NCBI GenBank assembly: GCA_016281165.1
Contig: JAEEIC010000040.1
Span: 1-17,475 of the forward strand
Direction of reading: 5' to 3'
Source: Bacillota bacterium
GTDB lineage: Bacteria; Bacillota; Clostridia; Peptostreptococcales; Anaerovoracaceae
DNA length: 17,475 bases
The position numbers and the translations under genes were made by a program. Shown piece by piece: positions 1-7,447 of the stretch. Numbering within the stretch: position 1 is the stretch's first letter; each line of letters begins with the position of its first letter. The notes beneath the pieces are model-generated. The model made no database searches, was not told the origin of the DNA, and was given only the letters and a program-made list of their open reading frames with translations.

Positions 1-597
1 CCCCAGTCCATGAAGCAGCGCACTCTGGACCTGATAGGCCGCAGCCATACTCCCGAAGAGATACTTGAGGCCTTCGCGCTCGCCAAAAGCCTTGAGATCC
101 CCGTCATAAACGCCGATCTCATCACCGGCCTGCCGGAGGAGGAGCCCGAAGACTTCAAGAACAGTCTCGACACCATCATCGGCCTGGGTCCCGAGAACAT
201 AACCGTCCACACTCTCGCGGTCAAGAAGGGCTCCCGCCTCATCGAGGGCGACGCCGAATACAATTACCGCTACGCCGGAGTCGTAAGGGAGATGCTCGCC
301 TACGCGCAGCAGGCCCTCACCGCGGCCGGCTACGAGCCTTACTACCTCTACAGGCAGAAGCACATGGCGGGCAATTTCGAGAACGTGGGCTGGACGAAGC
401 CCGGCTGCGCGAGCCTCTACAACGTGCGCATCATGGAAGAGGACCAGAGCATCGTCGCCATGGGCGCCGGGGCCATGAGCAAGATATATTATCCGGCCGA
501 GAACAGGCTCGAGAGGATACCGAACGTATCGAACTACGAGATATACATCGAACGCATAGAGGAAATGATCCAAAGAAAGAAGGATGGGATCTTATGA
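1..597 (+). CDS. hemZ: HemZ-type radical SAM protein (coproporphyrinogen dehydrogenase-like), 3' part
   Basis: This is the C-terminal ~198 residues of a HemN/HemZ-family radical SAM protein. The reading frame is open to the left edge, so the ATG at 10 is internal and the true start lies outside the window. Visible family features are the SAM-barrel segment ITGLPEEEPEDF (about residues 42-53), the VHTLAVKKGS stretch, and the HemN C-terminal segment GNFENVGWTKPG followed by a glycine-rich GAGAMSK. The N-terminal CxxxCxxC iron-sulfur motif must lie upstream and cannot be checked. HemZ proteins are about 500 residues long, so more than half is missing. Members are annotated as oxygen-independent coproporphyrinogen oxidases, but for the HemZ branch the substrate is an inference. 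The stop overlaps the hisS start (ATGA), so the two are translationally coupled. Confidence 0.85.
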   Translation, partial: PQSMKQRTLDLIGRSHTPEEILEAFALAKSLEIPVINADLITGLPEEEPEDFKNSLDTIIGLGPENITVHTLAVKKGSRLIEGDAEYNYRYAGVVREMLAYAQQALTAAGYEPYYLYRQKHMAGNFENVGWTKPGCASLYNVRIMEEDQSIVAMGAGAMSKIYYPAENRLERIPNVSNYEIYIERIEEMIQRKKDGIL

Positions 598-1838
598 GCA
601 TAAACATACCTAAGGGAACTAAAGACATACTGCCCGCCGATTCGTACAAGTGGCAGTGGGTGGAGCAGAAGTTCCGCGACATCTGCGCCTCGTTCGGCTT
701 CAGCGAGATAAGGACTCCCGTGTTCGAGCACACCGAGCTCTTCGCCAGGGGCATAGGCGACACCACCGACGTGGTACAAAAGGAGATGTACACCTTTACG
801 ATCTCCGACCGGAGCCTGACCTTAAAGCCCGAAGGCACCGCCGGCGTGGTGCGCTCCTTCATCGAGAACAAGCTCTACACCGGCCCCATGCCGGCCAAGT
901 ATTACTACATCACGCCGTGCTTCCGCTACGAGAAGATGCAGAAGGGCAGGCAGAGGGAGTTCCATCAGTTCGGCATCGAGATCTTCGGCACCGACAATAT
1001 GATGGCTGACGCCGAGGTCATCGCCCTGGCCGACACCTTCCTCAAGGCCTGCGGCGTGGAGGCGTCTCTGCGCATCAACAGCATAGGCTGCCCCAACTGC
1101 AGAACGAAGTACAGGAAGGCCCTGCAGGATTTCCTCAGGCCCAATCTCGACAAGCTCTGCGATACCTGTCAGGAGCGCTTCGAGAAGAACCCCATGAGGA
1201 TACTTGACTGCAAGTCGCCCATCTGCCAGAGCTACTGCGCCGGAGCCCCCAGGATGCTCGATTTCCTCTGCGACGACTGCAAAGACGCCTTCGAAGAGGT
1301 GAAGAGCGATCTTGACGCCATGGGCATCGCCTACGAGATAGATCCGGGCATCGTGAGAGGCCTCGATTATTATACCAAGACCGCCTTCGAGTTCGTCTCC
1401 GACAAGCTCGGGGCCCAGTCCACCGTCTGCGGAGGAGGGCGCTACGATCACCTGGTAGAGGAGATCGGCGGTCCCGCGACTCCCGGCGTTGGCTTCGGTC
1501 TGGGCATAGAACGCCTGCTGCTGATGATGGACGCCGGCGGGGTCGAGATACCAAAGCCCTCCGGCTGCGACGTCTTCGTCGCCGCTTTGGGCGCGGCCGC
1601 CCAGAAGAGGGCCCTCGCGCTCGTTAAGGAGCTTCGGAAAGAGGGGTACAGGGCCGACATTGATCTGATGGGCCGCGGTCTCAAGGCCCAGATGAAATAC
1701 GCCGACCGCCTCGAGGCCCGCTGGTGCGTGGTCATAGGTGACAACGAACTGGAGAAGGGCGTCTGCGTCTTAAGGGACATGAGGAGCTCCTCGCAGAGCG
1801 AGATCCCCATGGATGCGCTCATGAGCAATTTGAAATAG
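594..1838 (+). CDS. hisS: Histidyl-tRNA synthetase
   Basis: Class II aminoacyl-tRNA synthetase of 414 residues that charges tRNA-His in the cytoplasm. The N-terminus has the family signature KGTKDILP (residues 7-14). Motif 2 is FRYEKMQKGRQREFHQFG (110-127). The histidine-binding signature GLDYYTKTAFEF is at 256-267, GGGRYD at 280-285, and motif 3 GFGLGIERL at 300-308. A C-terminal anticodon-binding domain follows (about 325-414). Between motif 2 and the histidine-A motif lies a Cys-rich insertion with nine cysteines between residues 166 and 229, arranged in several CxxC pairs; related clostridial HisRS carry similar pairs. The start ATG overlaps the hemZ stop, and AGGA at 581-584 is a plausible ribosome binding site. 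Length is close to the bacterial norm. Confidence 0.97.
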   Translation: MSINIPKGTKDILPADSYKWQWVEQKFRDICASFGFSEIRTPVFEHTELFARGIGDTTDVVQKEMYTFTISDRSLTLKPEGTAGVVRSFIENKLYTGPMPAKYYYITPCFRYEKMQKGRQREFHQFGIEIFGTDNMMADAEVIALADTFLKACGVEASLRINSIGCPNCRTKYRKALQDFLRPNLDKLCDTCQERFEKNPMRILDCKSPICQSYCAGAPRMLDFLCDDCKDAFEEVKSDLDAMGIAYEIDPGIVRGLDYYTKTAFEFVSDKLGAQSTVCGGGRYDHLVEEIGGPATPGVGFGLGIERLLLMMDAGGVEIPKPSGCDVFVAALGAAAQKRALALVKELRKEGYRADIDLMGRGLKAQMKYADRLEARWCVVIGDNELEKGVCVLRDMRSSSQSEIPMDALMSNLK

Positions 1839-1850
1839 AGGTCGATATAT

Positions 1851-3641
1851 ATGGAAATGGATAAGCTGCTTAAAAGAACACATTACTGCGGAGACCTGAG
1901 AGAGGCCAACATAGGCGAGACGGTCACCGTCAACGGCTGGGTCGCCAAGAGCAGGAGCCTGGGACAGGGCCTGGTCTTTACCGACGTCCGCGACCGCAGC
2001 GGCATCGTGCAGGTGGTATTCGGAGACGGTTCTCCCGAAGACGTCGTGGCCAAGGCCGCGGCCTTAAGATCCGAGTACTCCATCGGCGTAAAGGGAACGG
2101 TGCGCGAGAGGGAATCCAAGAATCCCAAGCTCCCCACCGGAGACATCGAGATAGTGGCCGAGGAGCTCAGCGTCTACTCTGAGTCCGAGACTCCTCCCAT
2201 CTACATCAGGGACGACGACAACGTCAGCGGTGATCTGAGGCTCAAGTACAGGTACCTCGATCTGAGAAAGCCCGTGATGCAGAACACCCTGGCCGTCAGG
2301 AGCAAGATGTATCACGTGATCCGCAACTTCTTCTACGACAACGGCTTCGTCGAGATCGAGACGCCGCTCCTGGCCAAGCCGACCCCGGAGGGCGCGAGAG
2401 ACTTCCTGGTGCCCAGCAGGGTCAATCCCGGCCGCTTCTACGCCCTGCCGCAGAGCCCCCAGCAGTTCAAGCAGCTGCTGATGATAGCGGGCTTCGACAG
2501 GTATATCCAGATCGCCAAGTGCCTGAGAGACGAAGATCTCAGGGCCGACCGCCAGCCTGAGTTCACACAGATCGACATCGAGATGAGCTACGTCGACCAG
2601 GAGGACATACTGGCCGTGCAGGAGCAGTTCCTCAAGACCCTCTTCAAGGAGATGAAGGGCATAGACATCGAGCTGCCGCTGCCCAGGCTCTCCTGGGACG
2701 AGGCCATGAACCGCTTCGGCTCCGACAAGCCCGATCTTCGCTTCGGCTTCGAGCTGCACGATCTGGCCGAGACCGTGAAGGACTGCGCCTTCGGCGTCTT
2801 CACCGACGCTCTCAAGGCCGGCGGCAGGGTCATGGGCATAGACCTGGACGGCTGCTCGCCCAAGTTCAGCAGGAAAGACATCGACAAGATGACCGAGTCG
2901 ATCAAGGTCTTCGGCGCTAAGGGCATGGTATGGATGAGGGTCGAAAAGGACGAGATCAAGTCCTCTGTCGGCAAGTTCTTCAGCCAGGAGGAGCTGCGGA
3001 GGATCGCGGACGTCTTCGGCGCCAGGGAGGACGACCTCATACTCATCGTCTCCGGCGCCAAAGAGACCGTCTGGAGCTCGCTCGGCTTCCTCAGAAGAGA
3101 TATCGCCGGAAAGCTCGGCCTGCTCGATCCCAACGTCTACAAGCTGCTCTGGGTGGTGGACTTCCCCATGTTCGAGTGGTCCGACGAAGAGAACAGGTAC
3201 ATGGCCATGCACCATCCCTTCACCTCGCCCAAGAAGGAGCACCTGCATTATCTTGAGAGCGGAGAGCTCGACAAGATCTACGCCGACGCCTACGACATCG
3301 TCATCAACGGATACGAGGCAGGCGGCGGCTCCATCAGGATACACGACAGCGCCCTGCAGAAGAAGATCTTCGAGGTACTGCAGCTCACAGAAGAGGACAT
3401 ACAGAACCGCTTCGGCTTCTTCATCGACGCCTTCAAGTACGGCGCTCCTCCCCACGGAGGACTGGCCTACGGCCTCGACCGTCTCTGCATGCTGATCTGC
3501 GGCACCGACGACATCAGGCAGGTCATAGCCTTCCCCAAAAATCAGAACGCCCAGTGCGTCATGTCGGACGCTCCGACCACGGTGGAGAAGAAGGATCTCG
3601 ACCTGCTCTCCATCGCGGTCAAAAAGGCAGACGAAGAATGA
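1851..3641 (+). CDS. aspS: Aspartyl-tRNA synthetase
   Basis: Bacterial-type class II AspRS of 596 residues, the usual length. It opens with an OB-fold anticodon-binding domain (about 8-110; GWVAKSRSLGQG, then DVRDRSGIVQVVF). The catalytic core has motif 1 around FVEIETPLL, the QSPQQFKQLLMIAGFDRYIQ segment, and motif 2 FRDED-like CLRDEDLRADRQPEFTQ. The bacterial GAD insertion occupies roughly 285-420. After it come HHPFTSPK, NGYEAGGGSIRIHD and motif 3 GGLAYGLDRL near the C-terminus. A Leu follows the Arg/Ser stretch of the OB fold, where some non-discriminating AspRS have His; this weakly suggests a discriminating enzyme, but I cannot settle tRNA-Asn charging. AGAGGT at 1837-1842 sits 8 bases before the ATG; an in-frame ATG two codons later is a possible alternative start. 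It follows hisS by 12 bases. Confidence 0.97.
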   Translation: MEMDKLLKRTHYCGDLREANIGETVTVNGWVAKSRSLGQGLVFTDVRDRSGIVQVVFGDGSPEDVVAKAAALRSEYSIGVKGTVRERESKNPKLPTGDIEIVAEELSVYSESETPPIYIRDDDNVSGDLRLKYRYLDLRKPVMQNTLAVRSKMYHVIRNFFYDNGFVEIETPLLAKPTPEGARDFLVPSRVNPGRFYALPQSPQQFKQLLMIAGFDRYIQIAKCLRDEDLRADRQPEFTQIDIEMSYVDQEDILAVQEQFLKTLFKEMKGIDIELPLPRLSWDEAMNRFGSDKPDLRFGFELHDLAETVKDCAFGVFTDALKAGGRVMGIDLDGCSPKFSRKDIDKMTESIKVFGAKGMVWMRVEKDEIKSSVGKFFSQEELRRIADVFGAREDDLILIVSGAKETVWSSLGFLRRDIAGKLGLLDPNVYKLLWVVDFPMFEWSDEENRYMAMHHPFTSPKKEHLHYLESGELDKIYADAYDIVINGYEAGGGSIRIHDSALQKKIFEVLQLTEEDIQNRFGFFIDAFKYGAPPHGGLAYGLDRLCMLICGTDDIRQVIAFPKNQNAQCVMSDAPTTVEKKDLDLLSIAVKKADEE

Positions 3642-4741
3642 AGACGGGAGTCTTTGGCGGCAGCTTCGACCCCGTCCATTACGGACATCTGATACTGGCC
3701 GAGCAGCTGAGAGAAGAGGCGGGGCTGGACAGGGTCATATTCATCCCGACCTTCATCTCGCCCTTCAAGCTCACGGCAAAGGCGGCGGACGGGGAAGACA
3801 GGCTGAGGATGCTCGAGCTCGCCTTTGAAGGGAACCCTTATTTTGAGGTCTCGGACATCGAGCTCAAAAGGGGCGGAGCCTCCTATACCTCCGATACCCT
3901 GAGGGCCCTGCAGGCTCTGTATCCCGAAGACAGGCTCTATTTCATCATGGGGACCGACGCCTTCCTGGGGATAGAGGGCTGGCACGAGAGCGAAGAGCTC
4001 CTGACGACCTATTCCTTTATCGTCGGCAGGCGCAAGGGCTACAGCGACGAGGAGCTGGACGCTGTCGCGGAGGACCTTAAAGAGCGCTGCGGCTGCGACG
4101 TAAGGTGCTTCGATATCCCGGAGCTCGAGATATCCTCGAGCGACTTGAGGCTCAGGCATCAGGCCGGCAGGTCTTTGAAGTACCAGGTCCCGCGGGCCGT
4201 CATAGATTATATGGACGAAAAGGGCCTTTACAGCGGGCTCCTGAAGGCGCTTGAGGATTTCGCCGCGGAGCGTCAGAGCGAAAAGAGGCTCAGGCACACG
4301 CGCGGGGTCGTGGAATGCGCGAGGGACTTCGCCCTGAGATACGGGGCGGATCCCTTCAAAGCCATGGTCTGCGCCTGGTTCCACGATAATTTCAAGGACG
4401 CGGGCGCTCTTGAGCACGGCTGCGCCGCCGCCGAGGAGATAAAGAAGCGCTTCGGCATCTCCGATCCCGATATACTCAACGCATTAAGGTATCATACGAC
4501 GGGAAGACCGGATATGAGCCTTCTCGAGAAGGTCATCAAGCTGGCCGACTACCTGGAGCCTTCCCGCAGCTACCCCGGGGTCGAGGAGCTCAGGGCGGCC
4601 CTCTCGGACGACATAGACGAGGCGCTGCTCGCCATACTCGAGCATACGAAGGAATACGTGCTTGCCAAAGGGCAGACCTACGACGAGCTCTCGCAGCAGG
4701 CGATAGATCATTATAGACAAAAGGCCGCGAAGAAGGCCTGA
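3638..4741 (+). CDS. nadD: Fused nicotinate-nucleotide adenylyltransferase / YqeK-type HD hydrolase
   Basis: A 367-residue two-domain protein. Residues 1 to about 205 are NadD, which makes nicotinic acid adenine dinucleotide in NAD synthesis. Evidence is the GGSFDPVHYGH nucleotidyltransferase signature (7-17), MGTDAF (104-109) and ISSSDLR (165-171, the SSxxR motif). Residues from about 210 are a YqeK-like HD domain: H220, the HD pair H249/D250 in WFHD, HTTGRPDMSLLEKVI (286-300) and D304 in LADYLEPSR. YqeK proteins hydrolyse symmetrical dinucleoside tetraphosphates (Ap4A). In Bacillus subtilis nadD and yqeK are separate neighbouring genes; here they are one reading frame with no stop. The frame extends upstream inside aspS to an ATG at 3554, but NadD homology begins at 3638, where ATGA overlaps the aspS stop. 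Confidence 0.92.
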   Translation: MKTGVFGGSFDPVHYGHLILAEQLREEAGLDRVIFIPTFISPFKLTAKAADGEDRLRMLELAFEGNPYFEVSDIELKRGGASYTSDTLRALQALYPEDRLYFIMGTDAFLGIEGWHESEELLTTYSFIVGRRKGYSDEELDAVAEDLKERCGCDVRCFDIPELEISSSDLRLRHQAGRSLKYQVPRAVIDYMDEKGLYSGLLKALEDFAAERQSEKRLRHTRGVVECARDFALRYGADPFKAMVCAWFHDNFKDAGALEHGCAAAEEIKKRFGISDPDILNALRYHTTGRPDMSLLEKVIKLADYLEPSRSYPGVEELRAALSDDIDEALLAILEHTKEYVLAKGQTYDELSQQAIDHYRQKAAKKA

Positions 4742-4752
4742 GGCCCGATGCA

Positions 4753-4770
4753 GCCGGCCGCTGCGCCGGC
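4753..4770 (+). other. Short GC hairpin before the rsfS ribosome binding site
   Basis: GCCGGC at 4753-4758 pairs with GCCGGC at 4765-4770 across a 6-base loop, immediately upstream of the AGGAGG at 4771-4776. No T-run follows, so it is not an intrinsic terminator. It could affect ribosome access or processing of the nadD-rsfS junction; this is inference only. Confidence 0.35.
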
Positions 4771-4781
4771 AGGAGGAAAAA

Positions 4782-5138
4782 ATGAACAACAAAGAGACAG
4801 CGGTGCGCATCGCCCTGATACTCGACGAGAAGAAGGCCGAGGACATAGACGTCATCGACATCGCCGAGAAATCGGGCTTCGCTGACTATCTCATCATCTC
4901 CACGGCCAGGAACGTCAGGCAGCTGGGCTCCCTTGCCGGCGAGCTTGAGGACAAGCTGGCGGAGGAGGGCGTACTGGTCCACCACGTGGAGGGAAAGAAC
5001 GGTTCCGGCTGGATACTGATGGATTACGGCGATATCATCGTCAACATCCTCACCGCCGAACAGAGAGAGCACTACCAGATCGAGAGGGTCTGGAACGACT
5101 GCGTGCGTCTGGACATAGACTTCCCGGAAAAAGGATAG
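4782..5138 (+). CDS. rsfS: Ribosomal silencing factor RsfS
   Basis: A 118-residue RsfS/YqeL/Iojap protein. The family binds ribosomal protein uL14 on the large subunit and blocks subunit joining, lowering translation in starved cells. The conserved blocks are all present: DIAEKSGFADYLIISTARN, the VRQLGSLAGELEDKL helix, HHVEGKNGSGWILMDYGD, and the C-terminal VNILTAEQREHYQIERVW. Length matches the family (about 105-120). A strong AGGAGG ribosome binding site at 4771-4776 lies 5 bases before the ATG. It follows the nadD-yqeK fusion after a 40-base gap, the order common in Firmicutes (nadD, yqeK, rsfS). Confidence 0.95.
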   Translation: MNNKETAVRIALILDEKKAEDIDVIDIAEKSGFADYLIISTARNVRQLGSLAGELEDKLAEEGVLVHHVEGKNGSGWILMDYGDIIVNILTAEQREHYQIERVWNDCVRLDIDFPEKG

Positions 5139-5152
5139 GGGGCGCCTTTCTC

Positions 5153-5419
5153 ATGAGACATGAGGCCCTCATCGGCAGCGTCGATGAGATATTGAAAGAG
5201 ACAGGGCTGGGAGGGATAAAAGACTTCCCCAAGCTCTACACCGCCTCGACCGCCGAAGACAGGAGGCTCGAGGCGGCGCTTATGATGTATTCGCAAAGGC
5301 CGGACGAAACGGCAGAGGAGCGGCTGGCGGAAGAGCTGGCCTCCTACATCGAACTGGACGACATCAACCTGGGGCTCGCGGCCAGAGCCGCCGAAGCCCT
5401 GATGAAAGATACAGAATGA
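5153..5419 (+). CDS. Uncharacterised 88-residue acidic protein
   Basis: I do not recognise this protein. It is 88 residues, acidic and Leu/Ala/Glu-rich, and looks largely helical and soluble: no signal peptide, membrane segment, cysteine or known motif is visible. It lies between rsfS (14-base gap) and RNase J (24-base gap), on the same strand, and codon use resembles its neighbours (GC-rich third positions, AGG for Arg). An AGGGGG at 5137-5142, overlapping the rsfS stop, is a plausible ribosome binding site about 10 bases before the ATG. These points favour a real gene, but homologs cannot be tested here. It takes the slot after rsfS where Bacillus has the methyltransferase gene yqeM, which it does not resemble. 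Confidence 0.65.
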   Translation: MRHEALIGSVDEILKETGLGGIKDFPKLYTASTAEDRRLEAALMMYSQRPDETAEERLAEELASYIELDDINLGLAARAAEALMKDTE

Positions 5420-5443
5420 TCTTGACAGATCAGGAAAGGATAC

Positions 5444-7111
5444 ATGACTGATAAGAAAAAGAACAAAGTAAGGATCATCCCCCTGGGGGGACTTCAGGAG
5501 ATAGGAAAGAACCTGACCGTCCTCGAGGATGAGGATGACATCATAATAATAGACTGCGGCATGGCCTTCCCCGACTCGGACATGCTGGGAGTGGACATAG
5601 TCATCCCGGACTTCACATATCTGAGGGAGAGGGCGGACAAGATAAGAGGCCTTCTGGTCACTCACGCCCACGAGGATCATATCGGCGCCATCCCTTATCT
5701 GCTGCAGGAATTCGATATCCCCGTCTACGCCAGCAGGCTCACCATCGCCTTCATAGAGAACAAGCTCAAAGAGCACGGCATAAAGGGCAGGCTCAGGGAG
5801 ATCAGCGCGGGAGACTACGTGAGGCTGGGGAGCTTCGTGGCCGAGGTGCTGCATACGACCCACTCCGTGGCCGACGCGCTGGCCTTTTGCATCGATACCC
5901 CGGCGGGAAGGATATTCCACACCGGCGATTTCAAGATCGACCTCACGCCCATAGACGGCGAGATCGTTGATTTCTCAAGGCTGTCCCAGATCGGGGACGA
6001 GGGAGTGCTGCTGCTGATGGCGGACAGCACCAACGCGGGCAAGAAGGGACATTCGCTCTCCGAGAGCTCGGTCGGCGTCTCTTTGGGCAACATATTCAAG
6101 GAGACCTCGGGCCGCATCATCATCGCCAGCTTCTCCTCCAACGTGCACCGGGTGCAGAAGATCATGGATCTGGCGGCGGAGCACGGCAGAAAGATCGCGG
6201 TCTGCGGGCGCAGCATGGAGAACATGGTCCGGATCGCCAGCGAGCTCGGCTACATGACAATACCGGCCGATTCGCTCATAGATATCAAGTATATCAAGCA
6301 GTTCAACGACGACGAGGTGCTCATCATAACCACGGGCAGCCAGGGAGAGACCATGAGCGCTCTGGCGAGGATGGCGCAGGGCGAGCACAAGCAGGTCCGC
6401 ATCAAGGCCTCCGACACGGTGGTGCTCTCGTCATCGCCGGTGCCGGGCAACGAGAAGACCGTCGCCGGCATAGTCAACGCCCTGATGGAGAAGGGCGCCA
6501 GGGTCATCTATAACGAGATCGCCGACGTCCACGCTTCGGGCCACGCCAACCAGGAGGAGCTCAAGCTCATGCAGGCGCTCCTCAGGCCCCGCTTCTTCAT
6601 GCCGGTCCACGGCGAGGAGAGGCATCTGCATTATCACGCGGAGCTCGCCACGCAGATGGGCGTTCCGGAAGAGAACATCATCATCGGACGCAACGGCCAT
6701 GTGGTCGAGGCTTCGCCCGACCGTGTGCGCGGGACGGGCGAGACCGTGACCTGCGAAGGCATCATGGTGGACGGCCTGGGCATAGGCGACGTGGGCAGCG
6801 TGGTCCTCTCGGAGAGGAAGAATCTCTCCGTGGCGGGACTGGTCGTGGCCACGGTGGTCTACGACAGGGCTATGGGCGAGATACTGGCGGGCCCCGAGCT
6901 GCACACGAGAGGTTTCATCTACGTGCAGGAGTACGGCACCATACTTCAGGAGGCGACTGACGCGGTCACGAAGGCTCTGATGAACGCTTCCGATGAGCAG
7001 TACCGCGACGTCGAGGCCCTGAGGAAGATCATGAGGGACGTGCTCCGCAACTATTTCTACGACAAGCTGAACAGGAATCCGGTCATTCTGCCGGTGGTAA
7101 TGGAGATATAG
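5444..7111 (+). CDS. rnjA: Ribonuclease J
   Basis: A 555-residue metallo-beta-lactamase/beta-CASP ribonuclease; RNase J enzymes combine 5'-3' exonuclease and endonuclease activity in Firmicute mRNA decay. The N-terminus has IIPLGGLQEIGKN, typical of RNase J. The zinc-binding HAHEDH is at 74-79, with further metal-site segments HTTHS, FHTGDFKID and DSTNA. The beta-CASP region has GRSMENMV, ITTGSQGE and ASGHA with the conserved His. FMPVHGEERHL follows, then the C-terminal domain of the family. Length is normal. RNase J1 and J2 share these motifs; the intact catalytic residues favour an active J1-like enzyme. AGGAAAGGA at 5432-5440 serves as ribosome binding site. A YlbF-family gene follows after 9 bases. 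Confidence 0.96.
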   Translation: MTDKKKNKVRIIPLGGLQEIGKNLTVLEDEDDIIIIDCGMAFPDSDMLGVDIVIPDFTYLRERADKIRGLLVTHAHEDHIGAIPYLLQEFDIPVYASRLTIAFIENKLKEHGIKGRLREISAGDYVRLGSFVAEVLHTTHSVADALAFCIDTPAGRIFHTGDFKIDLTPIDGEIVDFSRLSQIGDEGVLLLMADSTNAGKKGHSLSESSVGVSLGNIFKETSGRIIIASFSSNVHRVQKIMDLAAEHGRKIAVCGRSMENMVRIASELGYMTIPADSLIDIKYIKQFNDDEVLIITTGSQGETMSALARMAQGEHKQVRIKASDTVVLSSSPVPGNEKTVAGIVNALMEKGARVIYNEIADVHASGHANQEELKLMQALLRPRFFMPVHGEERHLHYHAELATQMGVPEENIIIGRNGHVVEASPDRVRGTGETVTCEGIMVDGLGIGDVGSVVLSERKNLSVAGLVVATVVYDRAMGEILAGPELHTRGFIYVQEYGTILQEATDAVTKALMNASDEQYRDVEALRKIMRDVLRNYFYDKLNRNPVILPVVMEI

Positions 7112-7120
7112 GAGGTCAAG

Positions 7121-7447
7121 ATGCAGAACGTATATGATATCGCGCATGATCTGGCGCGGTCGCTGAAGGAGACGGATCAGTACAAGGACTTCGTCTCGTA
7201 CAAGAAGCAGGTCGACGCCAACGAGCAGCTGAAGAAGATGATAGACGACTTCCAGGCCAAGAGCATGGAGATCCAGGCCAAGATGATGGCGGGAGAGCAG
7301 GACGCCGAGCTGGCGGGCCAGCTGCAGTCTCTCTACGGCATCGTGATGTCAGATCCTCTCGCGTCCTCTTATCTGCAGTCGCAGATGACGCTCTCGCAGA
7401 TCGTGGGAGACATCTACCAGATCATCGGGGAGGCCCTGAATGTCTGA
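7121..7447 (+). CDS. YlbF/YmcA-family protein
   Basis: A 108-residue all-helical protein of the YlbF/YmcA (Com_YlbF) family. Seen are the N-terminal VYDIAHDLARSLKETDQY, which matches the family opening (short acyl-like helix, then KxTxxYxxY pattern), the central LKKMIDDFQAK coiled segment, and the C-terminal SDPLASSYLQSQMTLSQIV. In Bacillus subtilis YlbF and YmcA, with YaaT, form a complex that modulates RNase Y and mRNA maturation. The gene here lies directly behind RNase J, with its ribosome binding site AGGAGG (7110-7115) overlapping the rnjA stop, which suggests a shared role in RNA processing; that link is inference. The last 8 bases overlap the following peptidase gene. I cannot tell whether it is the YlbF or YmcA ortholog. 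Confidence 0.85.
   Translation: MQNVYDIAHDLARSLKETDQYKDFVSYKKQVDANEQLKKMIDDFQAKSMEIQAKMMAGEQDAELAGQLQSLYGIVMSDPLASSYLQSQMTLSQIVGDIYQIIGEALNV

Noticed and set aside
3554..3637. Upstream extension of the nadD frame
   Set aside because: It lies inside the aspS coding end, is not NadD-like, and ATG 3638 gives the exact family start.
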